Shown: in pieces, positions 38,717 through 46,452 of the stretch
Numbering within the stretch: position 1 is the stretch's first letter
Layout of the letters: each line of letters begins with the position of its first letter
Origin: Burkholderia contaminans
Lineage (GTDB): Bacteria; Pseudomonadota; Gammaproteobacteria; Burkholderiales; Burkholderiaceae
Length of the DNA stretch: 64,000 bases
Direction of reading: 5' to 3'
NCBI RefSeq assembly: GCF_029633825.1
Contig: NZ_CP090640.1
Span: 868,001 to 932,000 of the forward strand
Translations under genes and position numbers: made by a program
Notes under the pieces: generated by a model
What the model saw: only the letters and a program-made list of their open reading frames with translations
Told to the model about the DNA's origin: nothing
Databases searched by the model: none

Positions 38717-39000
38717 AGGGTCTGTCTACCGATGGAACACGCATGCGTTGCCCCGAGAAGGGCCGCTCGCGAGGCGCGCGACGCCGCGAATACTGGACGT
38801 ATTCGCAAGGAGCGCAACGCGGCGAGCGGCCCTTCTCGGGGCAACCCCAAATTGATATCGTTTCCACGGGAAGGCCCGAAATCGCCCGCATGGCGGCGTC
38901 GGTCGTCGCTTGTTTGGCTCGGCCAAACGGCGCTCCTCCCTCCTTGCCCTGCGAGCGATTTCGGGCCTTCGCATGCGTGTTCCATCGGTAGACAGACCCT
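38717..39000. repeat. Structured interspersed element, copy 1 (three-stem fold)
   Basis: 284 bases of nested inverted repeats between the HiPIP start and the FAD oxidoreductase end. P1: perfect 31-bp terminal inverted repeat 38717-38747 / 38970-39000, beginning AGGGTCTGTCTACCGATGG. P2: perfect 23-bp stem 38748-38770 / 38822-38844 (TTGCCCCGAGAAGGGCCGCT...). Its loop contains a second stem GCGAATAC/GTATTCGC (38786-38793, 38799-38806). A 26-base linker follows. P3: 15-bp stem 38871-38885 / 38955-38969 (AAGGCCCGAAATCGC). Its loop holds the hairpin GTTTGGCTCGGCCAAAC (38911-38927) and GCGCTCCT, which could pair with AGGAGCGC of the P2 loop. No protein gene is plausible; frames on both strands are by-products of the palindromes. 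A second copy lies at 44935-45227. Confidence 0.9.
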
Positions 39001-39122
39001 GTACAGCCGTTCGACAGAATAACGCTCAAGCGAGTAAATGTGCGTGCCGAAATTCCAGAGATAAGGAATTTCACACGGCCGCCACAACGCCGATACGCCC
39101 CTGCCCGCCACACGCGCGCGCG

Positions 39123-40232
39123 TCAGCGGTAAGCCGCCATGTCGCCCACCCGCTGCGCGAGCGCGAGCGACGCGGTGAGCCCCGGCGACTCGATGCCGAA
39201 CAGGTTCACGAGCCCGCGCACGCCATGCTGCGCGGCGCCCTGCACGATGAAATCGGCCGGCGGCTCGCCGGGGCCCGCGACCTTCGGCCGGATGCCCGCA
39301 TACGCCGGCTGCAGCGCGCCATCCGGCAAGCCCGGCCAGAAGGCGCGGATCGACGCGTAGAACGCGGTCGCACGCGCCGGGTCGACTTCATAGCGCAGCG
39401 CATCGCACCATTCGACGTCCGGGCCGAAACGCGCCTGCCCGCCGAGATCGAGCGTCAGGTGCACGCCGAGCCCCGCGCGGTCGGGCATCGGGTAGATCAG
39501 GTGGGAAAACGGTGCACGCCCCGACAGGCTGAAGTAGTTGCCGCGCGCGAGATAGAGCGGCGGCACCCAGCGCGGGTCGAGGCCGCGCGTGCGGCGCGCG
39601 AGCGCCTGGGCACCGAGGCCCGCGCTGTTGATCACGCAGGCGGCCTCGATCTCCGTCGGCGCGTCGCCGCCCGTGCGCACGACGAAGCGCCCGCCGCGCA
39701 GCACGTCGATCGATTCGACCGGGGATTTCAGCGCGCACACGGCGCCGTCGCGCTCCGCGTCGCCGAGCAGCGCGAGCATCAGCTGGTGGCTGTCGACGAT
39801 GCCGGTGGACGGCGAGAACAGCGCCTCGACGCATTCGAGCGCGGGCTCGAGCGTCTGCGCCTCGGCGCGCGTGAGCGGCATCAGGTCGAGCACGCCGTTT
39901 TCGGCCGCGCGTGCGGCGATCGCCCTCAACTGCTTCACCTGCGCGGCGCTCGTGGCGACGAGCAGCTTGCCGGCGCGCCGGTGCGGCACATGATGCGTCT
40001 CGCAGAATTCGTACAGCAGGTCGCGCCCGTGCACGCACGACGTCGCCTTCAGCGACCCGCGCGGATAGTAGAGCCCCGCATGGATCACTTCGCTGTTGCG
40101 CGAACTCGACCCGGTGCCGATCGCATCGGCCGCCTCGAGCACGAGCGTTTCACGCCCGCGCGCGGCCAGTTCGCGCGCAATCGCCAGACCGACGACACCC
40201 GCGCCGATCACGACACAATCCATCTGCTCCAT
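39123..40232 (-). CDS. FAD-dependent oxidoreductase, L-2-hydroxyglutarate oxidase-like (LhgO)
   Basis: DAO-family flavoprotein of 369 residues. The N-terminal FAD motif is [20 protein letters not shown] (GxGxxG), with the conserved Glu of the second strand in [40 protein letters not shown] is typical of the L-2-hydroxyglutarate dehydrogenase/oxidase group. The C-terminus has the second FAD contact [20 protein letters not shown]. The start MEQMDC (40232) was chosen because the FAD fold begins at once; the frame is open further upstream. Substrate is inferred from similarity only. Confidence 0.88.
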   Translation of the reverse strand: MEQMDCVVIGAGVVGLAIARELAARGRETLVLEAADAIGTGSSSRNSEVIHAGLYYPRGSLKATSCVHGRDLLYEFCETHHVPHRRAGKLLVATSAAQVKQLRAIAARAAENGVLDLMPLTRAEAQTLEPALECVEALFSPSTGIVDSHQLMLALLGDAERDGAVCALKSPVESIDVLRGGRFVVRTGGDAPTEIEAACVINSAGLGAQALARRTRGLDPRWVPPLYLARGNYFSLSGRAPFSHLIYPMPDRAGLGVHLTLDLGGQARFGPDVEWCDALRYEVDPARATAFYASIRAFWPGLPDGALQPAYAGIRPKVAGPGEPPADFIVQGAAQHGVRGLVNLFGIESPGLTASLALAQRVGDMAAYR

Positions 40233-40407
40233 GACGTTTCGCGCCGCTAGCGCGTCGAGGGGAGAGAAGAGAATTGTACGTCCCGGTTCATCCGCTTGCC
40301 GAAGGTCGTGCAGCGTCTCGCGACGACGACGCGCATGACGCGCGACGCACGGCACGACGCACGGCGCGGCACGGTGCGCATGCCGCCGCCGTGCGCGCGC
40401 CGCTCGT

Positions 40408-41388
40408 TCAGAAGCCGATCGTCCGGCGCTTCGCGGCGCCTTCGTCGGCCCGGATGTCGCGCGGCCCGATCGCGTCGCGGCCGGCGAGCCGTGCGGCGCC
40501 GAACGCGTGCAGCAGCGCGCGGCGCATCGTGCGCGGCGGGGTCGCGGCCAGCACGTCGAGCGCGTCGTCGCCGAGCGTGTCCGGGAAGCGCCGCCCCCAC
40601 GCATGCGACGTGCGGATCTCGTCGTAGATCGTCTGCGCGATCCGGCGCGCGCCGGCCGCGTCGGGCGGCTCGATCTCGTACACGTTCATCCGGTTGAGCA
40701 GCGGCTCCGGAATCGCGTGCGCCTCGTTCGCGGTCGCGATCCAGATCACGTTGCCCGCATCGATCGGCACTTCCGCGAATTCGTCGATGAATGCGCGCGC
40801 GGTGTCGTGCTCGAGCAACGCATACAGCGCGCCGAGCGGATCGTATTGCGCATCGCTGCCGGCCTTGTCGATCTCGTCGACCGCGATCACCGGGTTCGCG
40901 TAGCTGCCGTTCACGAGCGCATCGAACACCTTGCCGGGCTTCGCGTTCTTCCATTGCGACGACGCCCCCGACAGGATCCAGCCGGCCGTCAGCGAACTCA
41001 TCGGCACGTAGTGGTAAGCGGTGCCGAGCAGTTGCGCGAGCGCCTTCGCGAAGTGCGTCTTGCCGATGCCCGGGGGCCCGAGCAGCAGGATCGGCATCAG
41101 TTCGAGCCGGTCTTCCGTTTCGAGGCACAGCGCGACCTGCTTGCGCACGTCATCGAGCGGCTCGGCGAAATTGGGCAATGCCTCGCCGAGCGCGTCGAAC
41201 GACGGCATCCGGTTCGGCTTCACGCAGAAGCGCAGATTGCCCGTCTTGAGCATCCTCTCGTAGGTGGCGCGCAGTGCGTCGCTCGCGCTCTCGTTCAGGT
41301 CGTTCAGCGCCGTCTCGACCTGCTCGAGGTCGTACACCGTGCTGAAGGATGCCACCGCCAGTTCCTGTTTCACCATCGCCGTCGTCAT
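40408..41388 (-). CDS. AAA-family ATPase with Lon-like ATPase core
   Basis: Stand-alone AAA+ ATPase of 326 residues (start [12 protein letters not shown]). Walker A is GPPGIGKT (104-111), Walker [10 protein letters not shown] (about 166-174), sensor 1 [20 protein letters not shown] with arginine-finger-like residues, and a C-terminal lid. The segment [20 protein letters not shown] before the core and the spacing resemble the ATPase part of Lon, but no protease domain follows and none is encoded next to it. Its partner is unknown. An upstream ATG (41415) would add nine residues. A polar, divergent nitroreductase follows. Confidence 0.85.
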   Translation of the reverse strand: MTTAMVKQELAVASFSTVYDLEQVETALNDLNESASDALRATYERMLKTGNLRFCVKPNRMPSFDALGEALPNFAEPLDDVRKQVALCLETEDRLELMPILLLGPPGIGKTHFAKALAQLLGTAYHYVPMSSLTAGWILSGASSQWKNAKPGKVFDALVNGSYANPVIAVDEIDKAGSDAQYDPLGALYALLEHDTARAFIDEFAEVPIDAGNVIWIATANEAHAIPEPLLNRMNVYEIEPPDAAGARRIAQTIYDEIRTSHAWGRRFPDTLGDDALDVLAATPPRTMRRALLHAFGAARLAGRDAIGPRDIRADEGAAKRRTIGF

Positions 41389-41615
41389 ACCAACCTCGCT
41401 GCTGCTTGCCGTCACATGATCATCAGACCCTTACGATTTCAGTGTAGCGATCCCGTATCTCCGCGCAAGCAAGCAGCCGCGTGCGTCTGCTGCTAACACC
41501 CGCGCGCGCTGCACGCCGGCGCGCCGCGGCGTATGATCGATGGTCCCCCACCCGCCACACCGGCCTTGCCGACCGCGCCCGCGCGGCGCGTCGGGCCCGC
41601 CCCGAAGGTATGCCG

Positions 41616-42335
41616 ATGTCCGTCCCCTCTGCTGTCCCGCGCGTCGATGCCGATGCGATCGACGCCGTCGACGCTGCGCTCACGTCGCGCCGCGCGGTCC
41701 GCGCGTTCCTGCCGACGCCCGTGCCGCGCGACACGCTCGAGGCCATCCTCGAAGCCGCGAGCCGCGCGCCGTCGGGCACCAACATCCAGCCGTGGCGCGT
41801 GTACGTCGCAACGGGCGCCACGCGCGATGCGCTCGCCACGGCACTCACCGCGGCCCACGACGATCCCGCGCGCGACGAGAAATACGTCGCCGAGTACGAC
41901 TACTACCCGCGCGAATGGGTGTCGCCGTACATCGACCGGCGCCGCAAGGTCGGCTGGGACCTGTACGGCCTGTTGAACATCGGCCGCGACGAGAAGGCGC
42001 GCATGCATGCGCAGCACGCACGCAACTTCCGTTTCTTCGATGCGCCGGTCGCGCTGTTCTTCACGCTCGACCGGGTCATGACCTACGGTGCCTGGCTCGA
42101 CTGCGGGATGTTCCTGCAGGGCGTGATGACGGCCGCGCGCGCACGCGGGCTCGATACCTGCCCGCAGGCCGCGTTCGTGCCGTTTCACCGGATCATCACC
42201 GAACACCTCGGCATTCCCGCCAACGAACAGCTCGTCTGCGGTATGTCGCTCGGCCATGCGGACCCCGACGCGATCGAGAATCGCCTCGTCACCGAGCGCG
42301 CGCCCGTCGCCGAGTTCACGCGCTTTTTCGCTTGA
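41616..42335 (+). CDS. Nitroreductase-family flavoprotein
   Basis: FMN-dependent NAD(P)H oxidoreductase of 239 residues. The N-terminal FMN-binding block is AALTSRRAVRAFLPTPVPRD, then ILEAASRAPSGTNIQPWRVY (about 49-68). The C-terminal half has LDCGMFLQGVMTAARARGLD and VCGMSLGHADPDAIENRLVT. A long insert with YYPREWVSPYIDRRRKVGWD is typical of the broad-substrate bacterial NfnB-like group. GAAGG lies seven bases before the ATG at 41616; another ATG six bases earlier is possible. It is divergent from the AAA ATPase. Confidence 0.9.
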   Translation: MSVPSAVPRVDADAIDAVDAALTSRRAVRAFLPTPVPRDTLEAILEAASRAPSGTNIQPWRVYVATGATRDALATALTAAHDDPARDEKYVAEYDYYPREWVSPYIDRRRKVGWDLYGLLNIGRDEKARMHAQHARNFRFFDAPVALFFTLDRVMTYGAWLDCGMFLQGVMTAARARGLDTCPQAAFVPFHRIITEHLGIPANEQLVCGMSLGHADPDAIENRLVTERAPVAEFTRFFA

Positions 42336-42482
42336 AAACGCACGACGCGGCCCTACCTTTCGAACAGGAACGCATCGTGCGGCGAACCTGCGGCGACGCG
42401 TCCTGTCACATCGCGATCGAAATCGATCGGGCGTAAGATGTGCGTCCGTTCCCCGCTATTTCCGCGTTTCCGGAGACGTTTC

Positions 42483-42971
42483 ATGCTGAAACACGGCCTG
42501 GCCGTCCTGCTCGCGAGCATCGCGCTCGCCGCCCATGCGCAGAGCCCCGCACCGGCCTCCGTCTCGTGGGAGATCCAGGTCGTACGCGACGGTCAGACCA
42601 TCGACACGTTCCAGCAGCGCACCACCGTGGGTCAGACCCGTACCGATACCCATCGCTATCCGTCCGCCGTGCCGGTCGGCTGCGGCAATGCCGCGCGCGT
42701 CGTGCCGACCGAGCGTTCGCGCTCGGTGACGGTCGCCCCGCTCACCGTCGATACCGGCGCGAACACGGTGTCGCTCGCGCTCGACGTGCAGGAAACGATC
42801 GACGACGAAGGCGCGAAGCCCGCCGATCCGTGCGTGCCCGTGTCGCCGCGGCAAATCGTCGCGAGCCACCCGGGCCTGATGGTCGGCGCCGACGCGTGGA
42901 CCGACTGGACGCTCGTCGAGCAACATCCGCACCTCGTGTACCGCGTGCGTGCGCACGTCGCGAAGGATTGA
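42483..42971 (+). CDS. Conserved hypothetical periplasmic protein
   Basis: 162 residues with a clear signal peptide (MLKHGLAVLLASIALAAHAQ). The mature part is predicted mostly beta (SVSWEIQVVRDGQTIDTFQQ, then VSLALDVQETIDDEGAKPAD). It has two cysteines (VGCGN, DPCVP) that could form a disulfide. I recognise no domain. It is followed after five bases by the EEP-family gene, so the two are probably co-transcribed. The start is the first Met before the signal sequence. Confidence 0.75.
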   Translation: MLKHGLAVLLASIALAAHAQSPAPASVSWEIQVVRDGQTIDTFQQRTTVGQTRTDTHRYPSAVPVGCGNAARVVPTERSRSVTVAPLTVDTGANTVSLALDVQETIDDEGAKPADPCVPVSPRQIVASHPGLMVGADAWTDWTLVEQHPHLVYRVRAHVAKD

Positions 42972-42976
42972 GCGTC

Positions 42977-43792
42977 ATGTCCGCCGACGCCCTGTCCCTG
43001 CCGTTCGCCGAACCGCACGCCGCCCCCGACGAAATCACCGCAGTGAGCTGGAACCTGCACAAGGGCCGCTCGCCGCTCGGCTTCACCGCGTGGAACGCGA
43101 TGCGCAACTGGATGCAGTCGACGCACGCCGACGTGTATTTCCTGCAGGAAGCGATGGCGCGCCGCATGCCGCGCCCCGTGCTCGCGCCCGGCTTCGGCGC
43201 GCCGATGGACGACGCGGTCGACGACGTCTGGCACTGCCAGGCCACCGAGATCGCACATGCGCTCGACTGGCAGATCGCGCTCGGGCCGAACGTGTTCAAG
43301 CCGTCTTGGCGGCATGGCAATGCGATCCTGTCACCGCATCCGCTCGATCTCGGCGGCCGCTGGGACATCTCCGCGCACCGTTTCGAGCGGCGCGGGCTGC
43401 TGGTCGCGCGCGCGACGCTCGCGGGCGCCCGCCCGGTCACGCTGCTGTGCGCGCACCTCGCGCTCACGCGCGCCGCGCGGCTGCGCCAGATGCACTGGAT
43501 CGCGCACTGGATCGTGCGCAACGCAGGCGACGGCCCGCTGATGCTCGCCGGCGACTTCAACGACTGGCGCAACGATTCGGTCGCGCTGTTCGGCGAGATC
43601 GGGCTGTCCGAGGTCGCGACGCTGCTCGGCGAATCGGGCCGCACGTTCCCCGCGTTCTCGCCGGCGCTCGCGCTCGACAAGATGTTCGTGCGCGGGCTGA
43701 CGCCGCTCGAATGGCGTGCGCCGTCCGGCGAGGCCGCGTGGCTGTCGGACCATCTCCCGTACATCGCGCGCCTGCGCCTGGATCCGCAATAA
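42977..43792 (+). CDS. Endonuclease/exonuclease/phosphatase (EEP) family protein
   Basis: Metal-dependent phosphoesterase of the DNase I-like fold, 271 residues. Motifs in order: ITAVSWNLHKGRS (about 20-32, Asn), VYFLQEAM (Glu), HGNAILS, VTLLCAHLALTRAARLRQM, LMLAGDFNDWRND with the catalytic Asp-x-Asn, and WLSDHLPYIA (Asp-His). It has no signal peptide. Family members act on DNA, lipids or inositol phosphates; nothing here decides which. Confidence 0.9.
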   Translation: MSADALSLPFAEPHAAPDEITAVSWNLHKGRSPLGFTAWNAMRNWMQSTHADVYFLQEAMARRMPRPVLAPGFGAPMDDAVDDVWHCQATEIAHALDWQIALGPNVFKPSWRHGNAILSPHPLDLGGRWDISAHRFERRGLLVARATLAGARPVTLLCAHLALTRAARLRQMHWIAHWIVRNAGDGPLMLAGDFNDWRNDSVALFGEIGLSEVATLLGESGRTFPAFSPALALDKMFVRGLTPLEWRAPSGEAAWLSDHLPYIARLRLDPQ

Positions 43793-43840
43793 CGCTCCCG
43801 ATCCCGGCCCGATAGCAGCCGGATTGCGCGCCGCCACAGC

Positions 43841-43921
43841 GCAGCCGCGCGCCGCCCGCTCGACACACTGTGCGGCGTGGCGCTCGTCGGCCTCGGCGCG
43901 AAACTCGTGGCCGAGCGCTGA
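43841..43921 (+). pseudogene. 3' remnant of a LysE-family exporter gene
   Basis: Twenty-six codons before a TGA read AAARRPLDTLCGVALVGLGA KLVAER. This has the look of the last membrane helix of LysE/RhtB amino-acid exporters and G/C-ended codons throughout. No start or upstream exporter sequence remains; the stretch directly follows the EEP gene. The rest of the 363-base gap up to fpr (43922-44155) is AT-richer and probably carries the fpr promoter. Confidence 0.5.
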
Positions 43922-44155
43922 AAAACCGAAAGCTGATTGAAATAATTCGTTGCGCCAAATCCGCGCGGCCACGCGGGTCAAGCCCGCGATCCGCGTCAAC
44001 AGGGTAAAATAACGAGTTCCTCAATCGTCTGTCATCGAGAAGGCGCGTGTCCGACGCGCCGGCCGGCCGATCCGTGATCGGGCCGTCGCACTCGGTTTTT
44101 TGCCCGTTTTTGGGCCCGTTACTCGCGTTCGCTACGCGCGTCCGTTTTCAAAGCC

Positions 44156-44926
44156 ATGAGCAAATACGACACCGCCACCGTCCAATCCGTCCATCACTGG
44201 ACCGACACGCTGTTCAGCTTCACCTGCACCCGTGAGGCGAGCCTGCGCTTCAACAACGGCGAATTCACGATGGTCGGCCTCGAGGTCGACGGCAAGCCCC
44301 TCGCGCGCGCCTACTCGATCGTCAGCCCGAACTACGAAGAGCATCTCGAATTCTTCAGCATCAAGGTGCAGAACGGCCCGCTGACGTCGCGCCTGCAGCA
44401 CCTGAAGGTGGGCGACACGGTGCTGATCGGCAAGAAGCCGACGGGCACGCTGGTCGCCGACAACCTGCTGCCGGGCAAGACGCTGTGGATGCTGTCGACG
44501 GGCACGGGCCTCGCGCCGTTCATGTCGATCATCCGCGACCCGGACATCTACGACCGCTTCGACAAGGTGATCCTCACGCACACGTGCCGCCTGAAGGGCG
44601 AGCTCGCGTACATGGACTACATCAAGCACGACCTGCCGGGCCACGAGTACCTGGGCGACATCATCAAGGAAAAGCTCGTCTACTACCCGACGGTCACGCG
44701 CGAAGCGTTCGACAACGAAGGCCGGATCACCGACCTGATCGCAACGGGCAAGCTGTTCACGGATCTCGACGTCCCGCCGTTCTCGCCGGAAAACGACCGC
44801 GTGATGCTGTGCGGCAGCACCGCGATGCTGAAGGACACGACCGACCTGCTGAAGCAGGCCGGTCTCGTCGAAGGCAAGAACAGCGCACCGGGCCACTACG
44901 TGATCGAGCGCGCGTTCGTGGACTGA
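44156..44926 (+). CDS. fpr: Ferredoxin/flavodoxin-NADP+ reductase
   Basis: Cytoplasmic flavoenzyme exchanging electrons between NADPH and ferredoxin or flavodoxin, often tied to oxidative-stress defence. The 256-residue protein has the FAD-binding RAYSIVSPNYEEHLEF (about 57-72) and GPLTSRLQHLKVGDTV. The NADP-binding STGTGLAPFMSIIRDPDIYD follows (about 116-135), then LCGSTAMLKDT. The C-terminus YVIERAFVD is of the bacterial type II form. Eight bases after its stop begins structured element 2, and then a terminator. Confidence 0.96.
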   Translation: MSKYDTATVQSVHHWTDTLFSFTCTREASLRFNNGEFTMVGLEVDGKPLARAYSIVSPNYEEHLEFFSIKVQNGPLTSRLQHLKVGDTVLIGKKPTGTLVADNLLPGKTLWMLSTGTGLAPFMSIIRDPDIYDRFDKVILTHTCRLKGELAYMDYIKHDLPGHEYLGDIIKEKLVYYPTVTREAFDNEGRITDLIATGKLFTDLDVPPFSPENDRVMLCGSTAMLKDTTDLLKQAGLVEGKNSAPGHYVIERAFVD

Positions 44927-44934
44927 TCGATCCC

Positions 44935-45227
44935 TTAGGGCCTGTTCCCGCCAATAACGGGCTTGCGCTGGCCGTCAGAAGGGCCGAGCGCAAGGATTGC
45001 GACGAAGCGAATACTCGACGTATTCGCGAGGAGCATGACGCAGCGATCGGCCCTTCTGACGGCCAGCCCCACGAATGCATTTTTCCAAACAGGGGAACGC
45101 GCCTTGCCGGCCGTATTGCGGCGTCGTTCGTCGCTTGTTTGGCTCGGCCAAACGGCGCTCCTCGCTCCTTCCACTACAGCCGGCAAGGCACGTTCGCAAG
45201 CCCGTTATTGGCGGGAACAGGCCCTAA
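44935..45227. repeat. Structured interspersed element, copy 2 (three-stem fold)
   Basis: 293 bases with the same plan as copy 1. P1: perfect 33-bp terminal inverted repeat 44935-44967 / 45195-45227, beginning TTAGGGCCTGTTCCCGCC. P2: 20-bp stem 44968-44987 / 45047-45066 (CTGGCCGTCAGAAGGGCCGA). Its loop contains GCGAATAC/GTATTCGC (45007-45014, 45020-45027). P3: 11 pairs GCCTTGCCGGC (45101-45111 / 45179-45189), extended by GAACG/CGTTC after one mismatch. Its loop holds GTTTGGCTCGGCCAAAC (45137-45153) and GCTCCTC, which could pair with GAGGAGC of the P2 loop. It lies between fpr and its terminator, so it would be transcribed as the fpr 3' untranslated region. Confidence 0.9.
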
Positions 45228-45242
45228 TTGCGCACCATCAAG

Positions 45243-45270
45243 AACCGGAGCGAAAGCTCCGGTTTTTTTT
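45243..45270 (+). terminator. Rho-independent terminator of fpr
   Basis: AACCGGAGC, GAAA loop, GCTCCGGTT and a run of eight T. This is the strongest intrinsic terminator in the window. It is 316 bases past the fpr stop, with element 2 in between. Confidence 0.92.
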
Positions 45271-45504
45271 CGTCCCTACTTGGCGAATTCGTAACAAATT
45301 GGGATCATCCCATCTCAAATAGTTACATTTGGATACGTCATCGTCCGGCGCTCGGGTGTCAGTGTTTTTCCTACAACACGTTCATCCCAATCATTCACAT
45401 TTACCCTTAAATGTCCGCCTGTCATGACTTTTTCGAAAATTTTGAGATATTATTCGCCGCGCGTGGTTGCCGTTCGGATGGGAGTGGAAGGGTCGGATGC
45501 AAGT

Positions 45505-45528
45505 GTTACAAAACGTAACTTTTGTTAC
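45505..45528. promoter_or_regulatory. Overlapping GTTAC/GTAAC inverted repeats upstream of the sensor kinase
   Basis: GTTAC (45505), GTAAC (45515) and GTTAC (45524) form two alternative palindromes sharing the centre arm. Further GTAAC and GTTAC words occur at 45291 and 45322. They all lie in the AT-rich 359-base gap 45271-45629, which has no gene and should hold the promoter of the two-component operon. An autoregulatory operator is a reasonable guess. Confidence 0.45.
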
Positions 45529-45629
45529 CTCGGCAGGGGGCGATTCTCTGGCGGCAACCGTCATCGGAACGGCAGCCGATCCACGCAGCCAGCCGGTGTC
45601 TGAACCGCTTTCTGACAGCAGGGAGAGTC

Positions 45630-46445
45630 ATGGATACGTCGCTTAACGCGCCTTCGGGCGCCCACGCCCCGTTCCCGTCGCAACAGCTCGTGCCGGGCTG
45701 CGTCGCGACTCCGCCCATTGCCGACGCCGCATCCAAACGTGGCGCCGCCGCCGCGCGGATCGCAGCGCTGTCTGCCCAGTTGCTCGCCGCCGATGAAGCG
45801 GCCCGCCGCCACCTGGCCGGCGAGTTGCATGACGGGCTCGGCGCCGAACTCACCGCTGCGCGATTCGCGCTCGCAAACGTTCAAACGTGGCTGCCGGCCG
45901 ATGCGCCGGACGGTTGCCTGCGCGCGCTGGAGCTGGCGCAGCAGGCGCTCGACGCCGCGACCGACGCGAATCGCCGGCTGATCGACGAGCGCGACACGCC
46001 GGCGCTCGACGCGGGCCTGGTCGGCGCGTTGTCGTCGTGGGCCGACACCCATGCGGCCCGCACCGGCCTGCGCACCAGCTTCGTCTGTGCGGCCGACGCA
46101 CGCCTGACGCAGATCGCCGGCGCCAGCGCGCTCGCGGTGTTCCGCGTCGCCCAGGAAGCGTTGTCGAACGTCGCGAAGCACGCACGCGCGACGTCGGTCG
46201 ACGTGCGGATCGCCACTGACGGCACCCACCTGTCACTGATTGTCTCCGACGATGGGACCGGTTTCTCCCGTAGCCGCCGCACCGGCTACGGTCTGGCCGG
46301 CATGCGCGCCCGCTGCGAGGCGTTCTGCGGCAGCTTCGAGACGGCCACGCCGGCAACCGGCCACGGCACGCGCGTCACCGCGCGCTTCGCTTGGGATTCG
46401 CTGCTCGCGGTGCCCGCCGCGGCCCGCCGCGCGTCGCTTTCGTGA
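45630..46445 (+). CDS. Soluble sensor histidine kinase (HisKA_3 type)
   Basis: Cytoplasmic kinase of 271 residues, partner of the next gene. The dimerisation/phosphoacceptor box is RRHLAGELHDGLGAELTAAR with His67. The ATPase domain has the N-box QEALSNVAKHARA, G1 SDDGTGF and G2 GYGLAGMRARCEAF. There is no membrane helix and only about 55 residues before the His box, so the input signal must be cytoplasmic or from another protein. GGGAGAG lies before the ATG. It is followed after seven bases by the response regulator. Confidence 0.92.
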   Translation: MDTSLNAPSGAHAPFPSQQLVPGCVATPPIADAASKRGAAAARIAALSAQLLAADEAARRHLAGELHDGLGAELTAARFALANVQTWLPADAPDGCLRALELAQQALDAATDANRRLIDERDTPALDAGLVGALSSWADTHAARTGLRTSFVCAADARLTQIAGASALAVFRVAQEALSNVAKHARATSVDVRIATDGTHLSLIVSDDGTGFSRSRRTGYGLAGMRARCEAFCGSFETATPATGHGTRVTARFAWDSLLAVPAAARRASLS

Positions 46446-46452
46446 GGTCGTC

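Noticed and set aside
38673..39113. Several overlapping frames of 60-146 codons inside and around element 1 (and the same at 44757-45322)
   Set aside because: They exist on both strands and in most frames because the DNA is palindromic; the peptides mirror each other and show no independent coding constraint.
38717..45227. The region between the two elements as a composite transposon flanked by inverted or direct insertion sequences
   Set aside because: No transposase is encoded, the terminal arms of the two copies differ in sequence, and the genes between are ordinary chromosomal ones. I saw no target-site duplication flanking either copy.
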